Below, in pieces: positions 10,762 through 23,300 of a DNA stretch of 64,000 bases. A program made the position numbers and the translations under genes. The stretch comes from Furcasterigmium furcatum. Its lineage: Eukaryota; Ascomycota; Sordariomycetes; Glomerellales; Plectosphaerellaceae. Position 1 is the first letter of the stretch. Each line of letters begins with the position of its first letter. The notes under the pieces were generated by a model. It had not been told where the DNA came from and did no database searches. It saw only the letters and a program-made list of their open reading frames with translations. Where the stretch lies: the NCBI GenBank assembly GCA_001599815.1, contig BCIA01000002.1:1557831-1621830 (forward strand), given 5' to 3'.

Positions 10762-13173
10762 ATGACAGCCATGGCGAGACGGAACGTGCTGCCTCATGCC
10801 CGTCGACGGGCGCACCACGCCTGCGAGGCCTGCAGGCAGTCCAAACGGAAATGCGACAGTCTCCTCCCCTGCTACAATTGCATCAAGAAGGGCCTCTCCG
10901 CGTCGTGCACCCCTGCCGGGCCCGTCCCTACGGGCAAAGGCAGGACTATGCCCAGCGGTAGTGGTTCACTCATCTCATCACTTCACACCAGCGGCGGCGG
11001 GAGGAGCAGCCCCGGCAGCAACAGCAGCCCTCAGTCTCAGTGGCCGGCGGTGAGGGCAGAGACCTCTCCTGTCACTGTCACAGAGGATGAAGTGACATGC
11101 CGGGTCGACGAGGAGGATCGCTGTACTTCGGTCGATCAACCCCACCGCATGTTGCTTAACTCCAGAGGGGAAAGAAGTTCGTATCCTCGTTCCGTTATGT
11201 CATTTCTTTTAGACACAGCGATGGCGAGGGTCCTTATAGTACTTACTGACAACTCCTCGGCGACCGACAGTCTTCATAGGCAGCACCGGCGCTTTGTCGT
11301 TTCTGGAGTTCCTCAGGCGAACCATCAAATTTTGCAATGGTCCTTCACCCTTCACGGAAAGCCAGTCCAGGCATACCATGCTGGAGGTAGAGGTGCCTCT
11401 CAATCTTGGTAGCTTCTCGGATAGCCTCGATCACCGCAACAAAAGAGATCTGGTGGAGTACTTTCTACAAGCTGTACGGATTTCTTCCTCCAAAACTTTC
11501 TGCCCCTTTTGCCTACTGGAAGCACGCTGACGTGTGTTAATCTCCATCAGTCCAGCGGCTTCATCCACGTCTTCACCGACGATGAGATTTCCGCCCTCCT
11601 CAGCCTCGAGCCGCAGATGGGGAGCTCTCCCACGCCAGATTCGGACCAAGACCAAGATCAACTCGCTTCGCTCTACGCCATGATCGCCATCGGCGCTCAG
11701 TGTCGCGGACACGGACCGACCGACCTCCAGACCGCCCGGCTCTATTTTTCACAGGCCTACAAGATCGCGTCTCGCAACATGATGCTCGAACCCGACCTCA
11801 ACATGGTCCGAAACTTCCTCCTGCTTGGCTTCTTCATGTGCTGTGCCTGTCGCAGGAACACTGCCATGCTTTATCTTGGTATTGCCGCCCGGACGGCCTC
11901 GATCCTGGGGTTGCATCTCCCTGAGCCGCGGCAGTTGCTGTCTCCCCAGTACAGGGCCTACAGGCGCAGAATTTGGAGAAGCCTGCGGGTGTTCGATCTC
12001 CTCTGTAACGCCATCCTGGGGCGGCCGAGCGGTACGGACTGCATCCAGCTACCCAACACGGACCCGGGCCCGAACGCGCAGGATAACAGCGAACTGCCAC
12101 CCTGCCACGGAGAGCTGGCGCTCAACGCCAACTACCAGAACTGCGTCGTGATACAAAGTATCTCACAGACACTCATGAAGCGTGGCAACCATCTCGACCA
12201 GGAAACGGCCCAGGGATATCTTCGATCCCTCAAGTTGTGGGCAAGAAGCCTCCCAGATGCCCTTCGGGACAGCATTTCGAAGCATGCCGACTCCCAACAC
12301 AGACGGAGGAGCATCGGCAACATACACGTCTCTTGCGCGTACTACTACAGTGTCATACTAGTGACACGCCCCTTTCTCGTGTCACGGATTGTTCCAACGC
12401 TACATCGCAAGCAAACTTCCACCCTAGCCCGAGACGTCGAGGTGGCAGAGTCCCCGTTCCCGGCCGAGTCGGTCGCAGAGAGTTCAGGGCTTCCTCGAAC
12501 GTGTCTCAGCGCCGCAGTTTACCTCGTTCAATGTTGCCAAGACGCCGCCTCGCTGGATCTGCTGCTCGGCAACATGTGCATACTCCAGTATGTAACGCTT
12601 CCTGCCTTCCGCTTCACATGCTTAGCGTGTTCTAATTCCTTTCGCAGGCCTTGGGTTTTCGCGGCTGGTTTGGTCCTGGGCTTCTCCCTACTCGAACCCG
12701 GCGTGTGTTCACATCCCGACGCCGAATCTACATTTGTCTCGTCCCAGAGAATACTGCAGAAGATTTCACGACTCAGCCCACAGGCGCAGCGGTACCTAGA
12801 GATCCTCACCTCCTTCTCCGAAGCGGTGGCCGCATACAACCGGAGGCATTCGCAGGTGTCCACACGGTCGAGCAGCGAGCAGGTCGAGCAGATACTACCG
12901 CCCGTCTTCCAGGGCTCAAATGTTTCGAACACACAAAGACCGAACAGCCTCGACGGCAGATGCGAAGGCACGGTCGAAGCCTCCGGCGGAGCTTTTCCAG
13001 ATCCATTCGGGACATCGGAGGGCCTGGACCTGATGGCGAATCCGTTCGGGGCCCAGATCACGGACGACATTGGCTTCCAACAGTTTTGGGACGATTACAC
13101 TACGGGAATGATGCCCGGGGGCGTGTCGGAGGCGCCATGGAGCAAGACAGACTCCGGGGTCGATATCTTCTAA
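10762..13173 (+). CDS. Zn2Cys6 transcription factor with Fungal_trans-type middle domain
   Basis: Nuclear regulator, probably of the divergent transporter and nearby oxidative genes. Inferred exons 10762-11176, 11271-11473, 11551-12587, 12648-13173 give about 726 aa. The Zn2Cys6 cluster near residues 20-46 reads HACEACRQSKRKC ... PCYNC ... C. A Ser/Gly/Pro-rich linker follows, then a middle domain with the typical motifs YFSQAYKIASRNMM, LLLGFFMCCACRRNTAMLYL, AARTASILGLH and RRRIWRSLRVFD. Start: ATG 10762 or ATG 10771 (better context, GCCATGG), three codons apart. The first intron uses the weak donor GTTCGT, chosen because it keeps the frame; this junction is the least certain. The acidic Phe/Trp-containing C-terminus could act in activation. 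Confidence 0.88.
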
Positions 13174-13943
13174 GTACCCTAGGGATAATATGTATGGTTA
13201 TATCTCCTCATTACCCCTGAATTACGAATGCTCAAATCGGCACTGGGCCCGCCACAGTACCAATCAAGCCTCGGCACCAGCCCGAGTCACCGGTGGCCTT
13301 GATAAATGCATTTATTCTTCTCAAAATTCTTTCGAAGAACCTGAGGGCTCCGTGTTGCGGTCGTCATTGGGCAAGCCCTACCTGCTGTCAACAAGATGAT
13401 GAATTTGTTGAGTCCGCCGGATTGTACAAATAGAGTCCGCTCGCGACTTGAGGTTATGGCGCTACACTACATTGCGTCAATTCGGTGGGTTGATGGACGA
13501 CAGGAGCATTTGGTAATCAACCTAACCCTCTGTATGGTTGGCGTGGTGTCGTGCTGGAGGCCGCTATTCTTATTTCGACCTATTGAGCGGCGGTGGGCGG
13601 AGTTCTGAGTGCCAGCGAATACACTTGTCAGATCCAGTTACCGAGAGCGAGAGCGAGGTGCATAAAAAAGGGGCAGGGTGTATGGATGAACTTAGTAGAC
13701 TCGAGGAGACTCCAATGGACGGTTATCTTCCATAGTGGTGGTGGCTTTTCTCGTTGTCAGCCGTATCTACCCCAACAACATTTTGTCATTGTGATCTGCC
13801 ATACTCTCTCAAACACACATAAAAGAAACACAATACCCATGGTGTCCGACAGCAGGAATTATACGGCTATTGCCATTTTATCCTCTTTTAACTCTCTCTT
13901 CCGCAGCAGTATTGAACAATTGCAAGGTTCCCTGTCATCAACT
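13174..13943. other. Intergenic region / 5' region of the MDR gene
   Basis: Between the regulator's stop and the oxidoreductase start. It carries pyrimidine-rich stretches and a CACACATAAAAG segment about 20 bp before ATG 13839. An in-frame upstream ATG at 13839 (CCCATGG) could add 35 residues to the downstream gene. Confidence 0.45.
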
Positions 13944-15063
13944 ATGAAGGAAGCCGTCGTCACCAAGGATCTGGCGGTCCAGATTTTGGAGGTGCCCATC
14001 CCAAAACCTGGGCCGGGCCAACTGCTGATTCGAACCATTGTCACGGGAATGAACCCCAAGGATTGGAAGTATCCCAAGATTTGGGGTCGAGATGGCGAGC
14101 CACGCAATCAAGGCGACGACATCGCAGGGTACGTCGAGGTTGTCGGCGACAATGTTTTGGGGTTTTCCCCCGGAGACCGCGTTGCTGCATTCCACGAGCT
14201 TGGAGCACCACACGGCAGCTATGCAGAATACTCCGTCGCGTGGGCCGTTTCAGCCTTCCACATTCCGGCCAACGTTACATTCGAAGGTACGTCGAACGCT
14301 GTGTTCCTTGCCGTGGAAGTCGTGCCGTGGTTGACTTGTTGGGTGTATAGAAGCTGCAACCATTCCTCTGGCAGCGATGACTGCCGCCCTTGGTGTCTAT
14401 CAGAGACTCAACCTTCCAGTGCCCTGGAACCCTGCCACCCAGCGAACGCCCTTCATTGTCTATGGCGGTGCCACAGCGGTCGGGGCGTTTGCCATTAAGC
14501 TCGCCAAATTGTCCAATATACATCCCATTGTTGCTGTGGCTGGTAATGGCATCCCATTCGTTGAGGCAATGCTCGAGCCAGAAAAGGGAGATGTTGTCAT
14601 CGACTACCGAAAAGGCGACGACTTTGTCGCAGAGCAATTGCGTGAGGCAACCACTGGTGGCTCTCTGCATGCTTTTGATGCCGTGTCGGAGAAAGGGAGC
14701 ATCACCAACATTGGAAAAGCTCTTGGTCCTGGGGGCGCCATCGCAGTTGTCCTTAACGAACAGATGAGGGGGTATGCTGAAGACGCAGGTGGCGCGGACA
14801 CTCGTTTCACCATGGTTGGCACAGTTCACCTTGGGTCGCCGGCATCTCCCGAGGCAGAGGCAGCTGGTGCCGCATACGGAGACCGTGAGTTTGGCATCGT
14901 CTTCTTCCGATATTTTGGACATGGCCTGGCGGAAGGATGGTTCACCGGTCATCCTTTCCAGTTGGAAGATGGTGGCTTGGGTGGTATTGGAAACGCGTTG
15001 AAGACTTTGGAAGCCGGAAAATTATCTGCCAAAAAGCTTGTCCTTCGCATCGCAGATAGCTAA
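13944..15063 (+). CDS. Medium-chain dehydrogenase/reductase (quinone oxidoreductase / enoyl reductase-like)
   Basis: NADPH-dependent reductase of the zinc-less MDR group (351 aa from ATG 13944; exons 13944-14286 and 14351-15063). It has the N-terminal GroES-like catalytic domain (MKEAVVTKD, KPGPGQLLIRTIVTGMNPKDWK, GDDIAGYVEVVG, GDRVAAF) and a Rossmann domain with VYGGATAVGAFAIKLAKLS. The usual structural-zinc Cys cluster is absent, as in quinone oxidoreductases and trans-enoyl reductases. Joining the exons completes a Glu codon (G+AA). ATG 13839 is an upstream in-frame alternative giving a Ser-rich extension. The substrate is not predictable. In context it may reduce an unsaturated intermediate made by the upstream oxidases. 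Confidence 0.88.
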
Positions 15064-15520
15064 TTATATGTCTAGAAGCCTGGTCCTTTGCATACTATAT
15101 TGAAACAGTATTTAGCGCTGCGATAGCTATTGTATTTCCTTCCTGGGCCGTCATACTATCTATTGGAGTGTCGATAACGTACTCACTCGTCCCCTGGCCT
15201 CTTTACCTGCTCTCCATTCGAGTGATGAGACAATACGGGCCTCCGACTACGTCGACATTGCGAGATATGCCTGGTACCGCCTGTGGCGCACTCACTTTTT
15301 CGCGCCATGCCTTGTCATTCCCGCAAGAGCGGTGGATGCTTCAGCTGGACACTTCCGACCGGCATGCTACGTTAAAGGTAGAGTCGGCCAGCTGCAAGTC
15401 CACCACCTCGTCCGCAAAGAATCTCTCGTTCCAGGCCTCAACGCTTAAAGAATTCTGCCTCCAATACCCGCTGAATTCGTCGTTAGTAATAGCTCCACCT
15501 CGTTGGGGTAGGAAAACCAT
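15064..15520. other. Spacer downstream of the MDR gene
   Basis: No supported gene. Minus-strand frames here do not continue the adjacent old-yellow-enzyme relic in any recognisable way. Confidence 0.4.
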
Positions 15521-15790
15521 TCATCTCCGCAGCTTTTCTCGTTCGGTGCCCGGACCGAACATATTGGCATCCGCCTCCTGAGAGACTGCTGCGGCTTCCG
15601 AAATAAAAAGGGTGCCAGAGGGGGAGGCTCGGTCGGCATAATATTTACGAACCATGTCAAGAGGCACGTGGGAATTGGATGCGCGATAGCGGGTCAAGGG
15701 AGTCATGATGATGATGATGATGATGATGCGATGGGACACCTTCAGGCTCCCTATCTCCATTCGCTGGAATAGCTTCCTCAAGGATGCCAT
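15521..15790 (-). pseudogene. Truncated old yellow enzyme (NADPH dehydrogenase) relic
   Basis: An 89-codon frame resembles only the N-terminus of OYE-type flavin oxidoreductases. It starts LRKLFQRMEIGSLKVSHR, continues with MTPLTRYRA, then HVPLDMVRKYYADRASPSGTLFISEAA, and loses family similarity before the GxWxxEQ and HxxN regions. About 300 C-terminal residues are missing. Where family members have two or three hydrophobic residues between HR and APLTR, this copy has seven Ile codons from an expanded ATG/CAT microsatellite. A gene fragment drifting after truncation is the simplest reading. A short expressed protein cannot be excluded. Confidence 0.7.
15705..15728. repeat. (ATG)8 trinucleotide microsatellite
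   Basis: Eight perfect ATG units on the plus strand. On the minus strand they encode the run of Ile residues in the OYE relic. Confidence 0.97.
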
Positions 15791-17481
15791 TGCAACTCCA
15801 GGGGACCTCGAGAGGGTCGTTTTGGTTATGGGATGGCTGAATAATGAAGACGACTACGGGCCAATCTATGAGCGGGGAGAAACTGAGGATATTAAGAGAC
15901 CTGCAGCATGAAGACCGGGCATATGCCTGGTCCTCTGACGGTCGTTGTCACAATCCTGCCGGCGGGAAGTCCCTTCGAGGACATCTTCTGTCGCAACAGG
16001 GTTCTGTCAAATAACATCGCTGGTCACTGAACACTGGATAATTCTCTCGGGGCCTAATTCAAAGCCCGATGCGATGCTTAGATATCAACAAACCTCGGAG
16101 AGTTATTTGCCGGTGGGGGGTTCGGGTAGAAATCGCAAATGTCTTCGAGGTAGCACCCCGCCACCCAGAAACTACCAGTGTTTAGATCAGGCAGTAGTAA
16201 CAGAGTTGGCGAATGACAGGGACAGATAAATGGTAATAAAAATATAGCAATAATAACCGATATAGAGTTTTCTCGGCGTTATGCCTATACGCCTCTTTGG
16301 CCATGAAAATTGTGCGTGCGCCTCCCAAGAAAGCGTATTCCTGTGGCTTGTTCTGTGACTCTTGCTGTCTACATTTATTAAGAGTTGGATAGCCCATCTC
16401 CCTGATCCCTCTCCGTGCCAAGACATCCCTCCAACATATCTGACAGAATACGCATTACACAACGTAGATCTTTGGCCTGCCTTGTGGCATCGGGGTTCGA
16501 AGATGCCGCTGGATGATATTACTAACGTTATGGAATTTCGTTGCCCATTAGGGGCGGCAATGATGAGCAATTGGAGCTAACGGGGACATTTATGCAAATG
16601 GGGATACCATTTTTTCCCATCCAGCACATACTAACTAGCTCGCAGCTTCATCAATGAAAAGTTTGAGGAAACTATCAGTAAGATTGTAACTGGTCCCCAG
16701 ATCGGAGACGGCAAGCTACACACAGTGCATCTGGTTCATCCCGTCTTCTCTGGGCGATGTCTTTTGGACAAGCAACCATCTTTGCTGGGCAGCCTCCAAG
16801 CCATTCAATCATCTTCATGAAGTTCGCGATCGCGGAGTGTCCAGTTCGAGGTACTCCACTCTTGTCCAAATTTCGGGACGTCTGGGGACTAATTCTAAGC
16901 GAAAGCGGAAGCGAAAGCGAGATCATGTTCCAGGAGGCGGCCAGACGCAGACCCCAATGCGTGCACTGCCACACTCCCTATTCAAGAAGCTTCGCCCAAC
17001 TTGAAGGAACCGGTGTTCTTGTGTCCCGTAAACACCTGGCACAAGATGATCATTTTTCGCCTGACACAGTATCTTGTCTCGAGGCTTAGCATACCAGTCG
17101 GCCAGTTTCATCTTGGTTGTTACCACTCCGCCATCCCGGTCTCTCGGGTTATTCCGTCACAATGATCAGCATGGCCAGCCTAGCGTCGGCAGGCCAGTAC
17201 TTCAACTTATGCTGGTTGTCAAGGTGAGCTTCTCCATCACATACTATTTGTATGTGCTTGATGGTTGCGGTTAGTAGCTTCTCCCGAGCACGGCCTGCTG
17301 CCTGTGCCCTCTAGTCGATGGCGATCCACAGACAGCCTTCCTGCTACGTAACCCATGACGAAGCCCCAGGAAATGAGCCTTCAATGCAAAACCGAGACCG
17401 AAAGTTTGGCCTTCGCGCTGGAGTCCATCGTCTCCGTCTTCGAAAATGGGATATATGTAGGGAGATCGGTCGCCCCGGACC
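15791..17481. other. Gene-poor region (1.7 kb)
   Basis: AT-richer than its surroundings with only short frames. It contains a small purine repeat, AGCGAAAGCGGAAGCGAAAGC, near 16899. A GATATATG element at about 17447 lies just upstream of the FAD oxidase start and may belong to its promoter. No gene was recognised. Confidence 0.45.
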
Positions 17482-19193
17482 ATGATCTCACGCAAGCTCC
17501 TTCTTCCTCACCTTTCTGCCACTATCACCATGTTGTGCTGGGGCCTCTTGACAGCGATTTTCACAGCTAGCGCTGCTGCGACGACCTTCGGTCTCAGACC
17601 ACGGGAAATACTCGCCAACGATGGTGTGAAGTGTGCGTGCAATCAGCTTGAAGCCGCCTACCCCGACGCGCTACTTCGTCCCAATTCGACAGATTACAAC
17701 ACTCAGCGCATCAATGTGTGGGATAAGCGCTCGAACCTGTCACCGGCCTGCATTTTCCTTCCAGAGACTGCCGAGTCTGCCGCCGCCGCTATCGGCATTT
17801 TCAACAACTGCGGCGCACAGTTCGCCATTCGGGGAGGAGGGCACATGAATGTGAGTAGTAGTGTTCTACCTCTGATATGTTGTTAACATGCCGATTGCCA
17901 GGTGCCCGGGTCGAACTCCATCAATGACGGCGTGCTCCTGGCACTCAACGAACTGAGAGACATCAAGGTCAATGACGAGGACGAGACCATCGAAGTCTCC
18001 CCCGGTAACAAATGGGTCGACGTCTACCAAGCTCTCGCCCCCTCCAAGCGCTATGCCATCGGTGGTCGTCTCAAGACCATCGGTGTCCCGGGCCTCACGT
18101 TGATCGGTGGCGTCAGTTACTTCCTTAACAAGTACGGCTACAGCATGGACAACGTGGTCAGCTACGATGTCGTCCTCGGCAATGGCACCGCAGTTCAAGC
18201 AAGCCAGGACTCCAATCCGGAGCTCTTTTGGTCTCTGAAGGGCGGCGCCGGCAACTTTGGGCTCGTAACCAAGTTCGTGTTGAAGACATATAATGTGCCC
18301 TTGGTCACCAGCACCATGCAGGTTTTCAATGAGTCGGCCGTTCCCGCTTTCATCAAGGCCACCTGCGACATGATCCTGTCTGAGGATGGATCCGTAGGTG
18401 CTGGCGCTGTCATCAACCTCAACTACAACACGACCACCAAGTCCGTCACACCGCAGATCTTTGGACTGCAGGAGACTACTGAGGCGCCGCCTTCCCGGTT
18501 TGCGAACTTTACTGCCATCCCCGCCGTCACGCGATTCCATAACGTGACCGAGCCAATCTATTTCCATTCGAAGCTGGAGAGCCCCAACCAGATGTTCCGG
18601 TACGTGCCTGCCACGATGTACCCCTCCCCCTGGTCGGTGCTGATAACAGATATAGCATCCAGTTCGGTCATCATACGATCAAGCCTGATGCCGACCAGAT
18701 TTTCTGGATGTACCAGCAATGGCATGAGGCCGTCACACAAGTTGTCGATGTTGAGGGGATCCTTCCGACCTTCATCCTCAACCTGGCTCCGAAGACCGCC
18801 GCCGCCGTTGGCCAGAACAACGGCGTCGGTAACGCTTTTGGCCTGGATTCTGATGAGTCCTATATCTGTAAGCCCCGAGCACCCACATCCATCTCTGTCA
18901 AATTTCACTAACATATAGTAGGGTGGCAAGTCGCGACCTCATGGGACCGCCCCGAAGATGACCTGAGGGTCGAGACTTGGGCTAAGAGCCTCATCGAGCG
19001 ACTCCACCAGCAGAACAGGGAAAAGGGCCTGAGCACCGAGTTCTTGTATATTGGTGACGCTGCGGAGTGGCAGAACCCAATTCAGACGTATGGTGAGGAG
19101 AACCTGAAGAGGCTCAAGGAGGCGCGGGACCAGTATGATCCCGATTTGGTCTTCACCAAGCTTTATTGGGGTGGGTTCAAACTTGGATTCTGA
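17482..19193 (+). CDS. Secreted FAD-linked oxidase, berberine-bridge-enzyme-like (PCMH type)
   Basis: Predicted secreted or vacuolar flavoprotein oxidase. Inferred exons 17482-17850, 17902-18599, 18656-18867, 18922-19193 give 516 aa, the usual size. The N-terminus is a signal peptide (hydrophobic core MLCWGLLTAIFTASAA); ATG 17530 inside it is an alternative start. The PCMH FAD domain follows: PACIFLPETAESAAAAIGI, RGGGHMN|VPGSNSI (the His next to the Gly triplet is the 8-alpha-histidyl FAD site in the family), GGRLKTIGVPGLTLIGGVSY, and the GGAGNFGLVTKF stretch. The C-terminal BBE motif ends YDPDLVFTKLYWGG, where most relatives have YDPxxVF. Potential N-glycosylation sites are frequent. Relatives oxidise alcohols, sugars or secondary metabolites; the substrate here is unknown. 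Confidence 0.92.
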
Positions 19194-20304
19194 GGAATCT
19201 CTTTGTCGTTGTCTGTAGACTTTGTTAACGTTATGTTTCGCGGCGTGCTCTTGCTTCGGCTCTATGACACATCTAGGCCCCAGCCACTATGCCAGAGCTA
19301 CATATGTCATTGCCTCCGCCACCAGCCCACTGTGTTGGGGGTAGCCATTGCAGCACCAAGCCCATCTCTGCTTCGAATGTGATGGAGGATGGCATGATCG
19401 CCAGGCCATCACTTTTCTGCCCCTCAATGACCAGTTGCAACCGATTGTAGGTCAGCACAAGGAAGGATGAAGATCACGGAGGCGCCGTGGAGCAGCTGAG
19501 CCGAGACAAGACCCAGGGGGCTGGCTGGCGATCGGCAGCCAAGAGTATTTAGCCCTGCCACGAGCGATTAGTATGCGCCGTCAGTTGAGGCTGGGCTTGT
19601 GCTCGTCATGTCCTCTGGAACCCGGATTCCACTGTTCATCAGGCTGCCGGCGCGGCTTCGGTCAGGGTGCTCTCCAGGATCCACGGGATTGATACACTGA
19701 GGACGTGCGTGTCCCCGCGGAGCATTGGCTTCATCGGCAAGACGACGAATTCGAGCGACGATGAAAGGCAAGTATATACTCCAGGGGTCATATCGGCATC
19801 CATTTTGTGTTCCCTGGATCGGGTACGTTGTCAAACGGCGAACGGAACATTTCCCAGATGGCCCGATAGGTGAATTCTTTGCTGAGGTGCTGACGGTGTT
19901 CTCAATGAGGGTTGTACTCGGGACGACCTTGTAGCGCTAAGAGTTTACTGTGATCCAACACCCCTGCAGTTGTAATGGGAGTGGTTCAGGCCAGATGACG
20001 GGTTTGTTTTCCCTCCGACGAAGCCTCCAGGCAGAACTCTTTGATACGTAGCACTGAATGCGTGGCTATCAGGCATCCAAACATTAGGCCAATAGCAGGC
20101 GTCTGGGAATTGTGGCAGTCTGACATGCATGGTCACTGACCTCTAAGCGGTCGAGGTACTGCCACCCAATCGCACAGATGGGCAGTCCAGCACGCTCTGG
20201 AGCCTGCGAGTGGTTATTTAATGTGAGGGGTGCCCGAACTTTGATCCTATCAGTTCTTGTCCAAAGCATGTCACCTGCTTGACGCCTTGAGCCCACAGCC
20301 CGCC
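19194..20304. other. Intergenic region (1.1 kb) upstream of the NLR gene
   Basis: No credible gene; the frames are short and patternless. The last part must hold the NLR promoter. No clear TATA box was found. Confidence 0.45.
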
Positions 20305-23300
20305 ATGTCGCATCAACGTGTCGTCGCAAAGGAGGCTTACGCCGTAGGATGGGTGTGTGCTCTCCCACTGGAAATGGCTGCCGCGAAGGGGATGCTGGAC
20401 GAGATCCATCCAGACCTCACCGATCAAGCGCCCGAGGACCGCAACATCTACATCCTGGGCAAGACGCAAGGCCACAACGTCGCCATTGCCTGCCTGCCCG
20501 AAGGCACAAATGAGTCGGCGACTGCCGCAACGGCTGCCAAAGACATGCTGCAGACTTTCAAGTCGATTCGATTCGTCCTGCTGGTGGGAATTGGCGGCGG
20601 CGCACCGTCCCCAACACAAGACATCCGCCTGGGCGACGTCGTGGTCAGCCAGCCTACCGCAGTCAACGGCGGGATCATCCAGTTCGATCAAGGGGAAGAG
20701 AGGAACTTTCGAATGATAAGATCGCTTGACAGCCCGCCTCAGGTCGTATTAGCCGCCCTGAGTCGGCTCCAGGCCCAGCACCTCACCGACGGCAGCCGGA
20801 TTCCCGAATTCCTATCCGAGCTCATCGTCAAATACCCCAGAATGAAGAAGGCGTTCACTTTTCCAGGGGGGTCTAATGATTGCCTCTTTGAATTAGACTA
20901 CGAGCACGCCAGTCCCGACTCTTCGTGTGAAGAATGCGATCAAATACGGTTAGTTGAGCGAGGCCCAAGAGACGATTCGCATTCGGTGATTCACTATGGC
21001 AATATTGCCTCGACCGACCAAATGATCGGAGATGCGACAATCAGAGACCGGTTGAGCAAGGAATGTCGCGTTCTGTGCTTCGAGACGGAGGCCGCCGGGC
21101 TGGAGCGAGACGTCCCGAGCCTCATGATCCGTGGTATCAGCGACTATGCCGATTCCCACAAGAACAACATGTGGCAGAAATACGCGGCGGCTACAGCGGC
21201 AGCATTCGCGAAGGAACTTCTTTCGGCCCTGATTCCAGACCGTGTCATTCAGGAGAAGCCAGTCGGTCAACCAGCCGCAGGTGAGTTCCACGTTGCAACC
21301 GGTCCGTTTTCGCTTGGTCAGGGCGTCTGTATGAAGACCATGAAGTGGTGTTAAAAAGTCGAACAGATCATATGCTTCAAGAACTTCAAGCCGTATCAAA
21401 CGCCTCTGAGCCCGTCTCAACGAACACATACGAGGACTATTGTCACCGGTCGTTCAAGACCTCCAGATACGAGGCGTTCAAGGACATCAACCCTGACCGA
21501 GTGCCAGGGACATGCCGCTGGGCCCTGACACATCCAAGGTACAAGCACTGGCAGCAGAATCGCTACGACGACCTCCTTTGGATTTCGGCCAACTCCGGCT
21601 GCGGGAAGTCCGTGCTCGCGAAGTCTCTCATAGACCTTGAACTGCGCAACACAGACAAGCATGCGGTGTGCTACTTCTTCTTCAAGGACAACGACAAACA
21701 GAACAGCACTGCGACGGCTCTCTGCGCTCTCCTGCACCAGCTGTTTAGCCAGAGGTCCATGCTCGTCCGTCACGCTACATCAGCTTTTCAGAGGAGCGGG
21801 AAGAAGCTGAACGATGAAGTTGATGAGCTGTGGCGCATTTTCATAAACGCGGCCACGGATGATCGTGCGGGTGCCGTCACCTGCGTGTTCGATGGCCTCG
21901 ACGAGTGCTGCGGAGACGAGAAGAGGAAGCTCATCCGGATGCTAACAGGCTTCTACGCACGACGTAAGAAGGCGTCGACGGGACAGTCTCGGCTGAAGTT
22001 TCTGGTGATCAGTCGTCCAGACGAGGAGATCGAATCCGTCCTCAGCGAAACTCTTCCCTCCGAACTCGCATCCATCCGGCTAGTTGGAGAAGAGAGAAGG
22101 ACGGAGATGGACGATGAAATCGACATTGTGATTCGGCAAAAGATGTCGACGGCCGGGGATGAACTTCACTCTGACCCCGAAGTACGAGAGGCGTTGCGAG
22201 CGAAGCTCCTGGAATCACCGAATCGAACCTACCTTTGGCTTCACCTCGTGTGGAACGAATTTGAACTCGAACGGAGCAACCAACGCACCAAGAAGGCCTT
22301 CTTAAAGAAGGTCAAGTCGCTACCAGAGACGGTCGAAGATATTTATCAGGAGTTCTTTCGCAAGCTCAACGTTGATGAACGGGAAGAAGCCGCAATACTC
22401 CTTCACATTATCGTGGGCGCTCGGTATCCTCTCACGCTCTCAGAGCTTGACGTGGCGTTTCAACTGGCCACAGAGTCGGAAGATGCACAAAGCCATGACG
22501 ATCTTGACCTCGACCAAGACCCTCTAAGGGCTCGTCTCCGAGTTGTTTGTGGCCCCTTCGTCCTTATCCACAGCGGCCGAGTCCATCTGATGCACCAGAC
22601 CGCAAAAGAATTCCTCCTGGAAAAGGAGGGTCTCGAGCATTCTGAAGCCGGTGTCTGGAAGCATTCAGTGCATTGCAAGCGCTTGAATGAGATTATGACA
22701 AAGGTTTGCGTTCAGTATCTGTCTTTCGACGATATCAAGGACATCGATCTCCATTCGGACCTGGGTCACCGCACTGCCGCCTACCCATTCATTCACTACG
22801 CCTCTCTAAATTGGGCGGCTCATTACCTCGACATGGGCGACGCTGATGAAGAGTTGCTCCTGCGTATCTTCGAACTGTACCGCGTGGAATCTGGACGATT
22901 CAGAACCTGGGCGTCGATTTTCTGGAAGGCTGCCCGCCCACAAGACGCCCTGGTCAACTTGACAAGCTCACAACTAGCCGCGTTCAACGGCCATGACGAA
23001 GTGCTTCTGAAGCTGCTCGAGTACGATGGGACAGCTGTCGACGTCCAAGATCCTTATGGCAGGACACCACTGATCTGGGCCGCCTCGAATGGGCACCACA
23101 AGGTAGTGCGGATACTCCTCGACAAGGGAGCCGATATCAGCACGGAACCCAAAAATAACTTCCCCCCATCGCTACAAGCCGCCTCGTATGGGGGCCACCG
23201 AGAGACTGTGGAAGTTCTATTGGAGAGAGGCTCGGATGCCAACGCCCAGGGAGGCCCCTGGGGCAACGCCCTGCAGGCCGCGTCAGTCGGAGGCCACCTA

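Noticed and set aside
15064..17481. Possible RIP-mutated transposon region
   Set aside because: AT content is only moderately raised, no TpA excess obvious by eye, and no transposase fragment or terminal repeats were found.
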